This document shows, one piece after another, positions 50,505 to 60,260 of a stretch of 64,000 nt of DNA (positions within the stretch are counted from its first letter, which is position 1; every line of letters starts with the position of its first letter). The stretch spans positions 1 through 64,000 of the forward strand of contig DHHM01000023.1 in the NCBI GenBank assembly GCA_002403305.1. The letters are read 5' to 3'. Under the pieces are notes generated by a model. It made no database searches and was not told the origin of the DNA. It saw only the letters and a program-made list of their open reading frames with translations. This stretch comes from Bacteroidales bacterium UBA4772 (GTDB lineage: Bacteria > Bacteroidota > Bacteroidia > Bacteroidales > VadinHA17). The position numbers and the translations under genes were made by a program.

Positions 50505-53405
50505 GTGATCCGACGATGCGTAACAGTGCTGGTGCTGTTGTTCCTGATAAGCATGGTGGCTGACGGGGAGGTTAAGAATATCGGCACTCCATACATACGC
50601 AATTTCACCAAGGATGACTACCGTGGCGGCACTCAGAACTGGGGAGCCGCACAGGATAGTCGGGGGTTCATGTACTTTGCCAACAATGACGGGCTTCTGG
50701 TCTTTGACGGCGAGCAGTGGCAGCTTTACACAATGCCTAACCGGTCCATGGTAAGGTCGGTATACATTGACGAGTCCGGAGATATTTACATTGGAGCCTA
50801 TAATGATCTGGGAAAGATGGTCTGGTCAGAGAATGGGAAAATGACCTTCAGATCGCTAAAGGATTTGATTCCTGAAGAAAACCGGAATTTTGACGATGTG
50901 TGGCATATATGTCAGTTCAGGGATAAAATTGTATTTCAGACCTATGATGCTGCCTATTTTTTCAGGGAGGGCAGTCCGGTTGCTGTTCTTAAGGCTCCCT
51001 CGAGATTCCAGAACTCATTCAATGTAAGAGGCAGACTCATTTTCAACGATGCTGAGAACGGACTGATGGAATATGACGGCACCGTGCTTTCCGGGATTGA
51101 CGGATGCAGTCCTCTTTCCGGGGAGGAGATCATCTCCATGATGCCGAAGGGTGAAGAAAACGATATCCTTGTCTGTACACCCGGCCGGGGACTTTTCATC
51201 TATGACGGCCGGGAGCTTGTGAGATGGAATGTTCCTGCCAGCAGGATGCTGATGAGTGACCAGATATTCAGTGCTGTCAGACTACACGATGATAACTATG
51301 CTTTCGGTACAATACTCAACGGCTTGATGATAGTTGACAGTGAAGGAAACATAATCCAGCAGATCAATAAAAAAAGGGGCTTGCAGGACAATACGATTCT
51401 GAATGTCTTTGCGGACCGTGCAGGTGATCTCTGGCTTCTGCTGAACAAAGGCATAGACTATCTGACAGTCAATTCCCCGGTTAGGTTCATCCAGAATTCG
51501 GAGGGCTTTGGTGCCGGCTATGCCAGCGTAATTCATGACGGGAATATTTACCTCGGCACCAACCAGGGACTGTACGTAAAATCATGGGGGAGAGTGGATA
51601 CGGAAGAGGATTACAGGATGATCGAGGGCACCGACGGTCAGGTCTGGCACCTGAGTGTTCACAGGGGAGTTCTGCTTTGCGGCCATAATAAGGGAACCTT
51701 CATTGTAGAAGGCGACCGGGCCAGGCTGATCAGCGATATACCGGGCGGGTGGAAATATCATGAGCTTAACAGCCATCCGGGATACCTGGTGGGGGGGACC
51801 TTCAGCGGAATCATTCTTTTCAGGTGGATGGAAGGATCATGGAAGTTTGTCGGGAGAATCGAGGGCTTTGGTGAATCATTCCGGGTGTTTGAGGAGGATG
51901 AGACGGGAGACCTCTGGATGAGCCACGGCTTCAAGGGTATCTTCAGGATTCGCCTGGGAAGCACGCCGGATACAGTCTCATATTACAGGTTCTATAACTC
52001 AGATGATGGCCTGCCGTCAGACTATAACCTTGTCATCACCAGGCTAAGGGATAGGATAGTTGTGCTCTCCGAGGCGGGAATATTTGAGTACAGGCCTGAA
52101 GAAGACAGATTCACAAGCTCTCTCCGCTTCAACAGGCTCCTCACTCCTGTTGTGCGGTTCTCCTATCTTATGGAAGACCGGGACGGAAATATCTGGTATG
52201 TTTCCGAAAACAGGGCAGGAGTGTTCAGGTTACGGGAAGACAGTACCTACAAGCATCTTACAGCACCATTCCTTCCGCTCTCCGGTAAGTTCATCCTCGG
52301 TTTTGAATCGGTTTATTCATATTCCTCTGATCACCTCTTTTTAGGAACGGAAGACGGTTTTGCACACTACTCAGCTAGGCATCATGCATCTGGTAATCAG
52401 GAGTTTTCAGTACATATTGTAAAAGCGGAGGCGCTGCATCAGGATACGGTTTTTTACTTAGGCGGAGGATCTGGCCCCGAACAGGTTCAGGAGAGGCCTT
52501 ACAGCTTTAAGTTTCATAATAATGTAATCAGGTTCACCTTCACATCGCCGCTTTATGCCAACGCCGGTAATACAGAGTACAGCTGCATGCTGGAAGGATT
52601 TGATGACAGATGGTCAGGGTGGGGCAGGTCATTCACCAAGGAGTATTCAAACCTGCCGGACGGCAGATATACCTTCCGGGTAAAGGCAAGAGATATGCTG
52701 GGGACGGAAAGTCTTCCTGCCAAAGTGGAGTTTGTTATTGAACACCCCTGGTACAAGTCTCCGGCAGCATATGTGGGCTATTTAATTGCTTTGCTGGGCT
52801 TTGTTCTCTTTCTCGCAAGATTCATAAACTGGCGCATAGAGCTGTCGAAAAGAAGGGAGCGAATTAACAGTCAGCGCATTTATGAAGCGAAGGAGCAGGA
52901 GTACATCAGGCAGGCTCTTGAAGCTGAGAAGGAGATAATCAGAATCCGGAATGAGAAGCTCAGGGCCGAGATGATACAACGCGACAAGGAGCTTGCCATT
53001 GAAGCCATGAACCTGGTGAATAAGAACGAGTTTTTGAACTCCCTGAAGGAGGATCTCACCATACTGAAATCAATCTGCAGGGACGATTCGACCGGAAGCA
53101 GGATAAGTGATCTTTATTCCAGGATAACCAGGGAGGTTGACAACAATAAACAGATGGAGGTGTTCGCAAGAGCATTTGATGAGGTGCACGAAGAGTTCCT
53201 TGACCGTCTCAAGGCCAGGTACCCGACCCTGACTCCTACAGAATTAAGGCTCTGTGCTTTCCTTAAGATGAATATTAACACCAAAGAGATAGCTCCCCTC
53301 ATGAATATCTCTGTCCGCGGAGTTGAGATATGCAGGTACAGGGTCAGAAAAAAGATGGGGATCAGCAGGGAAACAAATCTTACCACACATATTCTCAATT
53401 TGTAG
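50505..53405 (+). CDS. Propeller-sensor HTH regulator of the polysaccharide locus (first)
   Basis: Membrane-spanning transcription regulator of 966 residues from a GTG chosen because it opens the signal peptide (VIRRCVTVLVLLFLISMVADG). The periplasmic part (about 22-745) has two-component-propeller repeats (GFMYFANNDGLLVFDG, GDLWLLLNKGIDYL, GNIWYVSENRAGVFRL) and a triple-Tyr (Y_Y_Y) Ig-like domain at about 665-745 (FTFTSPLYANAGNTEYSCMLEGFDDRWSGW). One helix (about 752-775) is followed by a coiled coil and a C-terminal LuxR-type HTH (TPTELRLCAFLKMNINTKEIAPLMNISVRGVE, about 910-960). There is no kinase or receiver domain: a one-component sensor. It lies directly upstream of susC. Confidence 0.88.
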   Translation: MIRRCVTVLVLLFLISMVADGEVKNIGTPYIRNFTKDDYRGGTQNWGAAQDSRGFMYFANNDGLLVFDGEQWQLYTMPNRSMVRSVYIDESGDIYIGAYNDLGKMVWSENGKMTFRSLKDLIPEENRNFDDVWHICQFRDKIVFQTYDAAYFFREGSPVAVLKAPSRFQNSFNVRGRLIFNDAENGLMEYDGTVLSGIDGCSPLSGEEIISMMPKGEENDILVCTPGRGLFIYDGRELVRWNVPASRMLMSDQIFSAVRLHDDNYAFGTILNGLMIVDSEGNIIQQINKKRGLQDNTILNVFADRAGDLWLLLNKGIDYLTVNSPVRFIQNSEGFGAGYASVIHDGNIYLGTNQGLYVKSWGRVDTEEDYRMIEGTDGQVWHLSVHRGVLLCGHNKGTFIVEGDRARLISDIPGGWKYHELNSHPGYLVGGTFSGIILFRWMEGSWKFVGRIEGFGESFRVFEEDETGDLWMSHGFKGIFRIRLGSTPDTVSYYRFYNSDDGLPSDYNLVITRLRDRIVVLSEAGIFEYRPEEDRFTSSLRFNRLLTPVVRFSYLMEDRDGNIWYVSENRAGVFRLREDSTYKHLTAPFLPLSGKFILGFESVYSYSSDHLFLGTEDGFAHYSARHHASGNQEFSVHIVKAEALHQDTVFYLGGGSGPEQVQERPYSFKFHNNVIRFTFTSPLYANAGNTEYSCMLEGFDDRWSGWGRSFTKEYSNLPDGRYTFRVKARDMLGTESLPAKVEFVIEHPWYKSPAAYVGYLIALLGFVLFLARFINWRIELSKRRERINSQRIYEAKEQEYIRQALEAEKEIIRIRNEKLRAEMIQRDKELAIEAMNLVNKNEFLNSLKEDLTILKSICRDDSTGSRISDLYSRITREVDNNKQMEVFARAFDEVHEEFLDRLKARYPTLTPTELRLCAFLKMNINTKEIAPLMNISVRGVEICRYRVRKKMGISRETNLTTHILNL

Positions 53406-53549
53406 GAATTATTCGCATCTGTAGTATCATCATTTGTCTTTAGATGTAAGTCATCATACTAATTATACCGGGGTAATAAGTATAATGTCAGATACATACA
53501 ACACGTAGGTATCTGTAATTGATGTGTTGGCCAACTATGGCTGTTGTAG

Positions 53550-53557
53550 TATTTTTG
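53550..53557 (+). promoter_or_regulatory. Candidate susC promoter -7 element
   Basis: TATTTTTG, 131 bases before the susC ATG, in the 283-base gap 53406-53688. The rest of the gap is AT-rich with a short TAACCTC direct repeat just before the start, and shows no coding sequence. Regulation by the flanking regulators is expected but no operator could be defined. Confidence 0.35.
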
Positions 53558-53688
53558 ATGTATTGTGATCTGTGCTAATGTATACCGGGTATTGTATATT
53601 TACACAATCTCGACGGCCTGGCCGGCGAGGCAAAGAAGATCAACTTATTTTATTAATTAATCTAACCTCTAACCTCTAATTCAAATCT

Positions 53689-56600
53689 ATGAAACAGACA
53701 ATCATGACCCTTTTATTCATTGCATTTACCCTGGGGCTGAATGCCCAGGGGCTGCAGATAAAGGGGGTTGTAACGTCAGCTGACGACGGTCAGCCTGTTC
53801 CCGGGTTAAGTGTTTTCGTGAAGGGCACGACAACCGGGACCATGACTGACATTAACGGGTACTACAGCCTTGACAATGTACCCATGAACTCAACGGTCGT
53901 CTTCTCCTTTGTGGGGATGAAGACGCAGGAGATAGTAGTGACGGAGAGTGCTGCTTATGATATCGTCATGGCCCCTGAAGTGGAGCTGATTGACGAGATA
54001 GTTGTAGTGGGATACGGTACTCAGAAAAAGAGCCTTGTTACCGGAGCTATCGCAAAGGTTGACGGCGATGATCTGCGCAAAGCGACAGACATGCGTGTCA
54101 CGCAGGCTCTTCAGGGAAAGACTGCCGGGGTGGTCATCACGGCCAATTCCGGTCAGCCCGGATCGCAGATCTCAGTACGCATCAGGGGTGCCGGCACCAA
54201 CGGTGATGCAGAGCCTCTCTATATCATTGACGGGCTCCCGATGAGCGGTGCGGGAACCGATTTCCTGAATGCCGCCGATATTGAATCCATCGAAGTGCTG
54301 AAGGACGCTGCCTCGGCTGCCATCTACGGTGCCCGCGGAGCAAACGGTGTCGTTCTTATCACAACGAAGACCGGACGTACCGATACCAGGCTCACAGTCT
54401 CATACGACGGTTACTACGGTTTCCAGAATCCCTGGAAGAAGATCCCCATGCTCAATGCTAAGGAGTACATCATGCTTACCAATGAAGCATCCATCAATGG
54501 CGGACTGGGACCCAAGTTCACCCCGTCACAGATAGAAAGCTTCACCGCAGACACCGACTGGCAGGATGAGATGTTCTATTACAACGCACCCAAGCAAAAC
54601 CATTCTCTTTCATTCATGGGAGGGAGCGACAAGCTGGAATACTCATCCTCTATTAATTACTTCAGCCAGGACGGTATTGTGGCAAAGGGGAAATCCAACT
54701 TTGAGAAAATCGGGTACAGACTTAATGCAGCCGGCACATTCGGGTTTTTCAAGCTGGGCGGCAACGTAAACCTTGTCGGCATCACCAGCAGGGGTATAGC
54801 CACCAACGACCGCTTCGGGCTGGGGCTCAACCAGGCGCTGAATATGCCTCCGATTGTTCCGGTGATGTTTTCCGACGGTTCATGGGCAACACCGGAAGCC
54901 TATGGCATCGGATTGCAGGAGATCACCAACCCCATTGCTATGATCAGTTACAACAACTCCAAAACGAGGACATATAAGTTAATAGGTAACCTTTACGGGG
55001 AATTTGATTTTGGCAAGATGGCCAGGGCGCTTGAAGGACTTGTGTTCCGGACATCATTTGGCGGTGAATATGCCATTGTGAATAATGACTCCTATACTCC
55101 CGAGTATTACCTTGATGCCATGCATTTCAGCATAATTGACAGAGCCAATAAGTCGATTGACATCTATTCAAGGTGGAACTTCGAGAATGTGCTTACCTAC
55201 TCAAAGTCGTTTGACGTACATAACCTGACACTTATGGCGGGTACTACCGCATTTAAGGATATGTATGAAAATCTGTGGGGTTCAAAGAACGATCTGATCT
55301 TTGACGACTTTGAGCATTCATACCTTGACAATGCCACTGACCCGGAAAGTGCAAATGCAGGCGGCGGATATTCCGAGCATACCGTTGCGTCGCTCTTTGC
55401 CCGTGTCAATTACGACTTGCTCGACCGCTACATGCTGACTGCCACAATCAGGCGTGACGGCTCATCGAGGTTCGGCGACGAGAACAAGTACGGCTATTTT
55501 CCCTCCGCCTCGATAGGATGGGTTATATCACGGGAACCCTTCATGCAAAACCTCACCAATGTGATTGACATGCTAAAGTTAAGGGCCAGCTGGGGCCAGA
55601 ACGGTAATGAGAGCATAGGCAACTTCGGCTATACATCGGTCATCGGAAACCAGAATATATATTATTTTGGTGACAGCAAGACCCAGTACAACGGTACGCA
55701 ACCTACCAGGATAGCCAACCCCTCACTTAAGTGGGAGACCTCAGAACAGACAAACTTCGGTATCGATCTTACAACCCTTGGTACCAGTCTGACAGTAACC
55801 CTTGACTATTACATCAAGAAGACCAAAGACTGGTTGGTGACAGCACCGGTACCCATGCTCGTTGGCAACTCTGCCCCGATCATCAACGGCGGTTCGGTAC
55901 AGAACTCAGGTATTGAGGCAGAGATCAGCTACCGCAAGCAGCTTGGTGAACTCTATCTTAGTACCTCTATCAATGGAGCGTTCAACAAGAGCGAGGTTCT
56001 TGACATACAGAATGCCGAGAAAAGGCTTCAGGGCGGTGACGGCGGATTTGGCCAGAGCGGCATAATCTATGCAGAGATAGGCACACCGATGGGAGTCTTT
56101 TACGGAGTTAAGACTGACGGTATTTTCCAGACCCAGGAAGAGATTAACTCCTACGTCAGCTCCACCGGATCGAAGATCCAGCCCAACGCCCAGCCCGGAG
56201 ATATTAAATTTGTTGATGAAAACAGGGACGGTACCATCAGTGACGCCGACAGGGTCCAGATAGGAAGCCCCTTCCCTGATTTTACCGGAGGACTTAACCT
56301 GAGCGCAGAGATGTACGGATTTGACTTCAATATGTTTATCTACGCGGCACTCGGACAGGAGATCTACAGTGCCACCAGGAGGTATGACATGAACGGCACC
56401 AACTACAATGCCGAATGGCTGAACCGTTGGACCGGCGAAGGGACCTCGGATTTCTACCCTCGGGTGACATTTGTCGACAACAACCTGAACGGTAAGACGG
56501 TAAGCGACTTCTACATCCAGGATGGCAGCTTTGTCAGACTGAGGAACATCACTCTCGGTTACACACTTCCCAAGAGCATAACTGATGCTATCAGCCTGAG

Positions 56601-56760
56601 CAAACTGCGTCTCTACGTTTCAGCAGAGAACCTGTATACATTCACCAAATACACGGGTTATGATCCGGAGATCGGGGGAGGAGTGTTTGACAACGGTATT
56701 GACCGTGGCATTTATCCCCAGGCGCGTACAATCATGACCGGTATCAGTGTTACATTCTAA
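53689..56760 (+). CDS. SusC/RagA-type TonB-linked outer membrane transporter
   Basis: Outer-membrane channel that imports oligosaccharides using TonB energy. 1023 residues, standard length. Signal peptide 1-20 (LFIAFTLGLNAQ). A CarboxypepD_reg-like domain at about 22-95 (IKGVVTSADDGQPVPGLSVFVKGT) is followed by a TonB-box region, plug domain at about 115-230 (VVGYGTQKKSLVTGAIAKV, GADGANGVVLITTKTG-type signature as GARGANGVVLITTKTG), and the 22-strand barrel ending ARTIMTGISVTF. Directly followed by SusD. It is the core of the polysaccharide utilization locus. Confidence 0.96.
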   Translation: MKQTIMTLLFIAFTLGLNAQGLQIKGVVTSADDGQPVPGLSVFVKGTTTGTMTDINGYYSLDNVPMNSTVVFSFVGMKTQEIVVTESAAYDIVMAPEVELIDEIVVVGYGTQKKSLVTGAIAKVDGDDLRKATDMRVTQALQGKTAGVVITANSGQPGSQISVRIRGAGTNGDAEPLYIIDGLPMSGAGTDFLNAADIESIEVLKDAASAAIYGARGANGVVLITTKTGRTDTRLTVSYDGYYGFQNPWKKIPMLNAKEYIMLTNEASINGGLGPKFTPSQIESFTADTDWQDEMFYYNAPKQNHSLSFMGGSDKLEYSSSINYFSQDGIVAKGKSNFEKIGYRLNAAGTFGFFKLGGNVNLVGITSRGIATNDRFGLGLNQALNMPPIVPVMFSDGSWATPEAYGIGLQEITNPIAMISYNNSKTRTYKLIGNLYGEFDFGKMARALEGLVFRTSFGGEYAIVNNDSYTPEYYLDAMHFSIIDRANKSIDIYSRWNFENVLTYSKSFDVHNLTLMAGTTAFKDMYENLWGSKNDLIFDDFEHSYLDNATDPESANAGGGYSEHTVASLFARVNYDLLDRYMLTATIRRDGSSRFGDENKYGYFPSASIGWVISREPFMQNLTNVIDMLKLRASWGQNGNESIGNFGYTSVIGNQNIYYFGDSKTQYNGTQPTRIANPSLKWETSEQTNFGIDLTTLGTSLTVTLDYYIKKTKDWLVTAPVPMLVGNSAPIINGGSVQNSGIEAEISYRKQLGELYLSTSINGAFNKSEVLDIQNAEKRLQGGDGGFGQSGIIYAEIGTPMGVFYGVKTDGIFQTQEEINSYVSSTGSKIQPNAQPGDIKFVDENRDGTISDADRVQIGSPFPDFTGGLNLSAEMYGFDFNMFIYAALGQEIYSATRRYDMNGTNYNAEWLNRWTGEGTSDFYPRVTFVDNNLNGKTVSDFYIQDGSFVRLRNITLGYTLPKSITDAISLSKLRLYVSAENLYTFTKYTGYDPEIGGGVFDNGIDRGIYPQARTIMTGISVTF

Positions 56761-56779
56761 CATGCAAATCAACAGAACT

Positions 56780-58390
56780 ATGAAAAAGTCAATATTATAT
56801 GGTCTCTTCTTTCTGGCTTTGATGGTTGCAGGCTCATCATGTACACAGGAGTTCCTTGAGCTTGAACCAAAGACCGGCCAGGTAGAAGCCAACTACTACA
56901 AAACGGAGGGAGATGCCTTCCTCGCTGTCACGGCAGTGTATGATGCATACTCCGTACAGAACTGGCAGTTTGTCCCCACCATGTCGGATATATGGTCTGA
57001 CGATGCTTTCTGCGGCGGATCCGATGCTTCGGACATGAGCCAGTGGCAGGATATGGAGATGTTCAAGATGGAACCTGAGAACAACTCATCTTCTGATCTG
57101 TGGAACCGTTGTTATTCAGGTATCTACAGGGCAAACCTCTATCTGCAGAAGCAGGAGGATATTGCCTGGGAGACTGATGGCCTCAAGACACGTTTTGAGG
57201 GTGAGGTCAAGTTCCTGAGGGCCTACTTCTACTGGGATCTGGTCCGTCATTTCGGATGGGTGCCCATGATAACAGAGGTGCTCCCGGATGTCGAAGAGTA
57301 CAAGAATGTTGCACAGAGCACTCCGAATGAGATATTCAGCCTGATTGCCTCAGATCTTCTTGATGCCGTCTCTGCCCTGCCGGTAACCATTCCTGCAGCC
57401 GAAAAGGGACGGGTATCCAAAGGGGCTGCCCAGGCTCTTGCGGCACGCATATACCTGTATCACACAGGCATGAGCGCCATCAGCGGACTGGGCCTTACGG
57501 CAGATCAGTGGAGCAACGGAACAACAGCAATCAACAAGGCCTGGGTGCAATCGGCTCTCGACCAGGTAATTCTGAGTGAACAGTATTCACTTGTACCTGA
57601 CTATGCCGACCTGTTCGACTGGGACAACCAGAATAACAGCGAAGGCGTTCTCGAAATACAGTATTCAGACAAGGCAAAGTCAGGCGACTGGGGAGGCTGG
57701 AACATAAACGGCAACTTCTCATCCGTGTGGATCAGCATACGTAACCCCCAGGGTGACGCCACCGTTTTCCCGGGATGGTCGTTTTCCATTCCCACATGGA
57801 GCCTGGCTGATGCATTTGAACCCGGCGACCCCAGGAAATATGTCACCCTCTATGATGCTGAGACGCTCCTGACCGATTATAACCGGGCCTTCATGAATAC
57901 AGGCTATTTCAACAAGAAGTATATGGCGCGTGCCGACTACCAGGGTTCGGGCGGCGACCCGAGCCATAACTTCCCCCGCAACCACATGGATATCAGGTTT
58001 GCCGATGTGCTGATGATGGCAGCAGAGGTATGGCTGGCTGACGATCCGGGCAAGGCTGCAGGGTACTATAACAGGGTCAGGACCAGGTCTCTGGGTGAAG
58101 CAGCAGCCAGGGAGACGATAACTCTTGATGACATCTACCATGAAAGACGTGTGGAATTCGGGGGAGAGGGTCTCAGGAAGTGGGATCTTCTCAGGAGAGG
58201 ACTCACCTATTCTGAGCAGATGATCAATGCCAGCTTCGTGGTCCCTTCGGGCACACCCAATGCCGGCGACTTCGGCAACCGAACCTTCAAGTCTGACTCA
58301 TGGGGTATGTTCCCCATACCTGCCGGCGAGATCAGGAATATGAACTCAGGCGTCCTCAAACAGATGGTTCCGGCCTACGCAGGTTTATAA
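56780..58390 (+). CDS. SusD/RagB-type glycan-binding lipoprotein
   Basis: Surface lipoprotein forming the lid of the SusC transporter. The start is set at MKKSILYG; the ATG at 56762 is also possible. 536 residues. Lipobox GSSC near 19. Helical SusD fold with TPR-like bundles: FLELEPKTGQVEANYYKTEGDAFLAV, FEGEVKFLRAYFYWDLVRHFGWVP, ARIYLYHTGM, and the C-terminal RFADVLMMAAEVWLADD, ITLDDIYHERRVEFGGEGLRKWDLLRRG. It lies 19 bases after susC. Aromatic residues for sugar binding are present, but the ligand cannot be read from them. Confidence 0.94.
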   Translation: MKKSILYGLFFLALMVAGSSCTQEFLELEPKTGQVEANYYKTEGDAFLAVTAVYDAYSVQNWQFVPTMSDIWSDDAFCGGSDASDMSQWQDMEMFKMEPENNSSSDLWNRCYSGIYRANLYLQKQEDIAWETDGLKTRFEGEVKFLRAYFYWDLVRHFGWVPMITEVLPDVEEYKNVAQSTPNEIFSLIASDLLDAVSALPVTIPAAEKGRVSKGAAQALAARIYLYHTGMSAISGLGLTADQWSNGTTAINKAWVQSALDQVILSEQYSLVPDYADLFDWDNQNNSEGVLEIQYSDKAKSGDWGGWNINGNFSSVWISIRNPQGDATVFPGWSFSIPTWSLADAFEPGDPRKYVTLYDAETLLTDYNRAFMNTGYFNKKYMARADYQGSGGDPSHNFPRNHMDIRFADVLMMAAEVWLADDPGKAAGYYNRVRTRSLGEAAARETITLDDIYHERRVEFGGEGLRKWDLLRRGLTYSEQMINASFVVPSGTPNAGDFGNRTFKSDSWGMFPIPAGEIRNMNSGVLKQMVPAYAGL

Positions 58391-58409
58391 ACTTCTTTAA
58401 AATCAAAGA

Positions 58410-60173
58410 ATGATGAAAATGTATAAACATATAACCAGACTTGCAGGCGTACTGGCATTATTGCTGATGATAACTGCCTGTGAACCGCAGCTGGCAGATA
58501 AACCCGATATCGGTGCAGCACCGACGGCTGACCAGCTCGATATTTCAATTGCGCCAGGAAGTGATGCGTTCAACTTTGTGATAACGAACACCTCGGCCGT
58601 TACCGGCATTGCCTCATGGGATTTCGGTAACGGAACCAAGGGAAGCGGCAAGTCAAATGTTGTCAGGTATCCGATGCCCGGAGACTACAGCGTGAAGCTT
58701 ACCCTTGTCACCCGCGGCGGCACAGCTACCATTACCAAAACGCTGACGCAGACTGAGACCGACTTCTCTATCTTTACAGACCCGGTATATGTCAATCTTA
58801 CGGGAGGTGTTGATGCCACTGAAGGAAAAACATGGGTTCTGGATGCAGGCACCAAGGGACACCTTGGAGTGGGCGACGCCAACGGGCTCGGAAATGGCCT
58901 CGAGTGGTGGTCTGCCGATCCTTATGTCAAGAGCGGAACAGGAGCATATGACGATGAACTGACGTTCATTCTCACTGATTTTGTTGTGAAATATGACAAT
59001 AAGGGTGTCAGCTACGTCAAGGGATACATGAAGGATGACCCGGCTCTGGCTTCAGTATATCTGAACCCGCGTCTGAACAAGGACGACTGGGATGTTGACT
59101 ATGTCACTCCAACCTTCGGAAACTGGTCCATCGTGGAAGAGGGCGGAACTTATTATATTACCATCAACAGTACCAAGCCCATTCATCCGGGACTTGACGT
59201 CGGGGCCAAAGACAACAAATACCGTATAGTTCAGGTATCGGAGAACCTGCTGGAGCTCACCTGCTACAGCGCCTACGAAAACTGGACGATGTGGCATTAC
59301 TATCTGATTCCCAAAGGGTATGAGCGTCCAACGATCACCTATACCGTAAACGCCACTGAAGGGACCGACAATGAAGTGTCATGTTCGGTAACTGATTATT
59401 CAATACCGGACGGACAGCGTGTTACTGGTATCACCTGGGACTTCGGCGACGGCAGCGATGAGGTTACAGGTGGCAAGGATGAGGTGGTGAATCATGTCTA
59501 CATGCGTAAGGGCACATATACCGTTACTGCAAAGATCAACTCCAGTCTCGGAGTGCTCACCGGCACGCAGCAGATTGTCCTTGCCAATAACAACTCGGCA
59601 TATGTGGAGTTCCTGCTTGACATGATGATCGTTTACAACGACTTCAGTGAGGTGCAGGTCTTCCCGGTGCTTGGTCAGGATTGCAGCGTCACTGCCGTTG
59701 ACAACCCTTACAAGGAGTATCCCAACAAGTCGGCAAAAGTGGCTTACTACACCAAAACCAATAACCAGTGGGCCAATGCATACATGCAGCTCAGTCCGGG
59801 CTTCAGGTTTGACCTCAGGCTCCAGCAGGTCTTTAAAGTCATGGTTTATGGTAACGCCGGTGACCAGATACTTCTTAAACTGGAAAATACCGACAGGGGT
59901 GGTAATGCATGGCAGACCGGAACATATGACCTTATTTATACCATACAGAAGGACAATACCTGGGAAGTGGCAGAGTATGACTTCAACGGTGTTGGCGCCG
60001 GATGGGACTGGACAGGTGATATCTTCACATCAAACATCGTCGCGGATGACAACTTCAACCATGACTTTTACAATGTGGTGAGGATCATGTGCAACCCGGG
60101 CGTAGGTGACGGCACCCATTCATTCTACTTTGACGAACTGTCAGGACCTCATGTGGAGGGTATCCATAAATAG
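58410..60173 (+). CDS. PKD-domain surface glycan-binding lipoprotein
   Basis: 587-residue lipoprotein encoded right after susD in the SusE/F position. Signal peptide with lipobox MITAC (Cys near 24). A first PKD-like domain at about 40-118 (ITNTSAVTGIASWDFGNGTKG), a middle domain of unknown type (about 125-305, VLDAGTKGHLGVGDANGLGNGLEWW), a second PKD at about 310-395 (GITWDFGDGSDEVTGG) and a C-terminal beta-sandwich that looks carbohydrate-binding (about 400-587, AKVAYYTKTNNQWANAYMQLSPGF). The role would be to capture the polysaccharide at the surface. A strong terminator follows the stop. Confidence 0.85.
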   Translation: MMKMYKHITRLAGVLALLLMITACEPQLADKPDIGAAPTADQLDISIAPGSDAFNFVITNTSAVTGIASWDFGNGTKGSGKSNVVRYPMPGDYSVKLTLVTRGGTATITKTLTQTETDFSIFTDPVYVNLTGGVDATEGKTWVLDAGTKGHLGVGDANGLGNGLEWWSADPYVKSGTGAYDDELTFILTDFVVKYDNKGVSYVKGYMKDDPALASVYLNPRLNKDDWDVDYVTPTFGNWSIVEEGGTYYITINSTKPIHPGLDVGAKDNKYRIVQVSENLLELTCYSAYENWTMWHYYLIPKGYERPTITYTVNATEGTDNEVSCSVTDYSIPDGQRVTGITWDFGDGSDEVTGGKDEVVNHVYMRKGTYTVTAKINSSLGVLTGTQQIVLANNNSAYVEFLLDMMIVYNDFSEVQVFPVLGQDCSVTAVDNPYKEYPNKSAKVAYYTKTNNQWANAYMQLSPGFRFDLRLQQVFKVMVYGNAGDQILLKLENTDRGGNAWQTGTYDLIYTIQKDNTWEVAEYDFNGVGAGWDWTGDIFTSNIVADDNFNHDFYNVVRIMCNPGVGDGTHSFYFDELSGPHVEGIHK

Positions 60174-60183
60174 TTGATTATGC

Positions 60184-60227
60184 AAGTCATTGCCTGCCTT
60201 TTGAGCGGGCAGGCAATGACTTTTTTT
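60184..60227 (+). terminator. Strong terminator after the susCD-PKD operon
   Basis: Two 15-base arms (60184-60198 and 60208-60222) pair perfectly around a 9-base loop and run into seven T. It sits 10 bases after the stop codon and separates the PUL structural genes from the second regulator. Confidence 0.93.
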
Positions 60228-60260
60228 CTTTCAGACCCTGAAGATGAGCTCACCCGATAA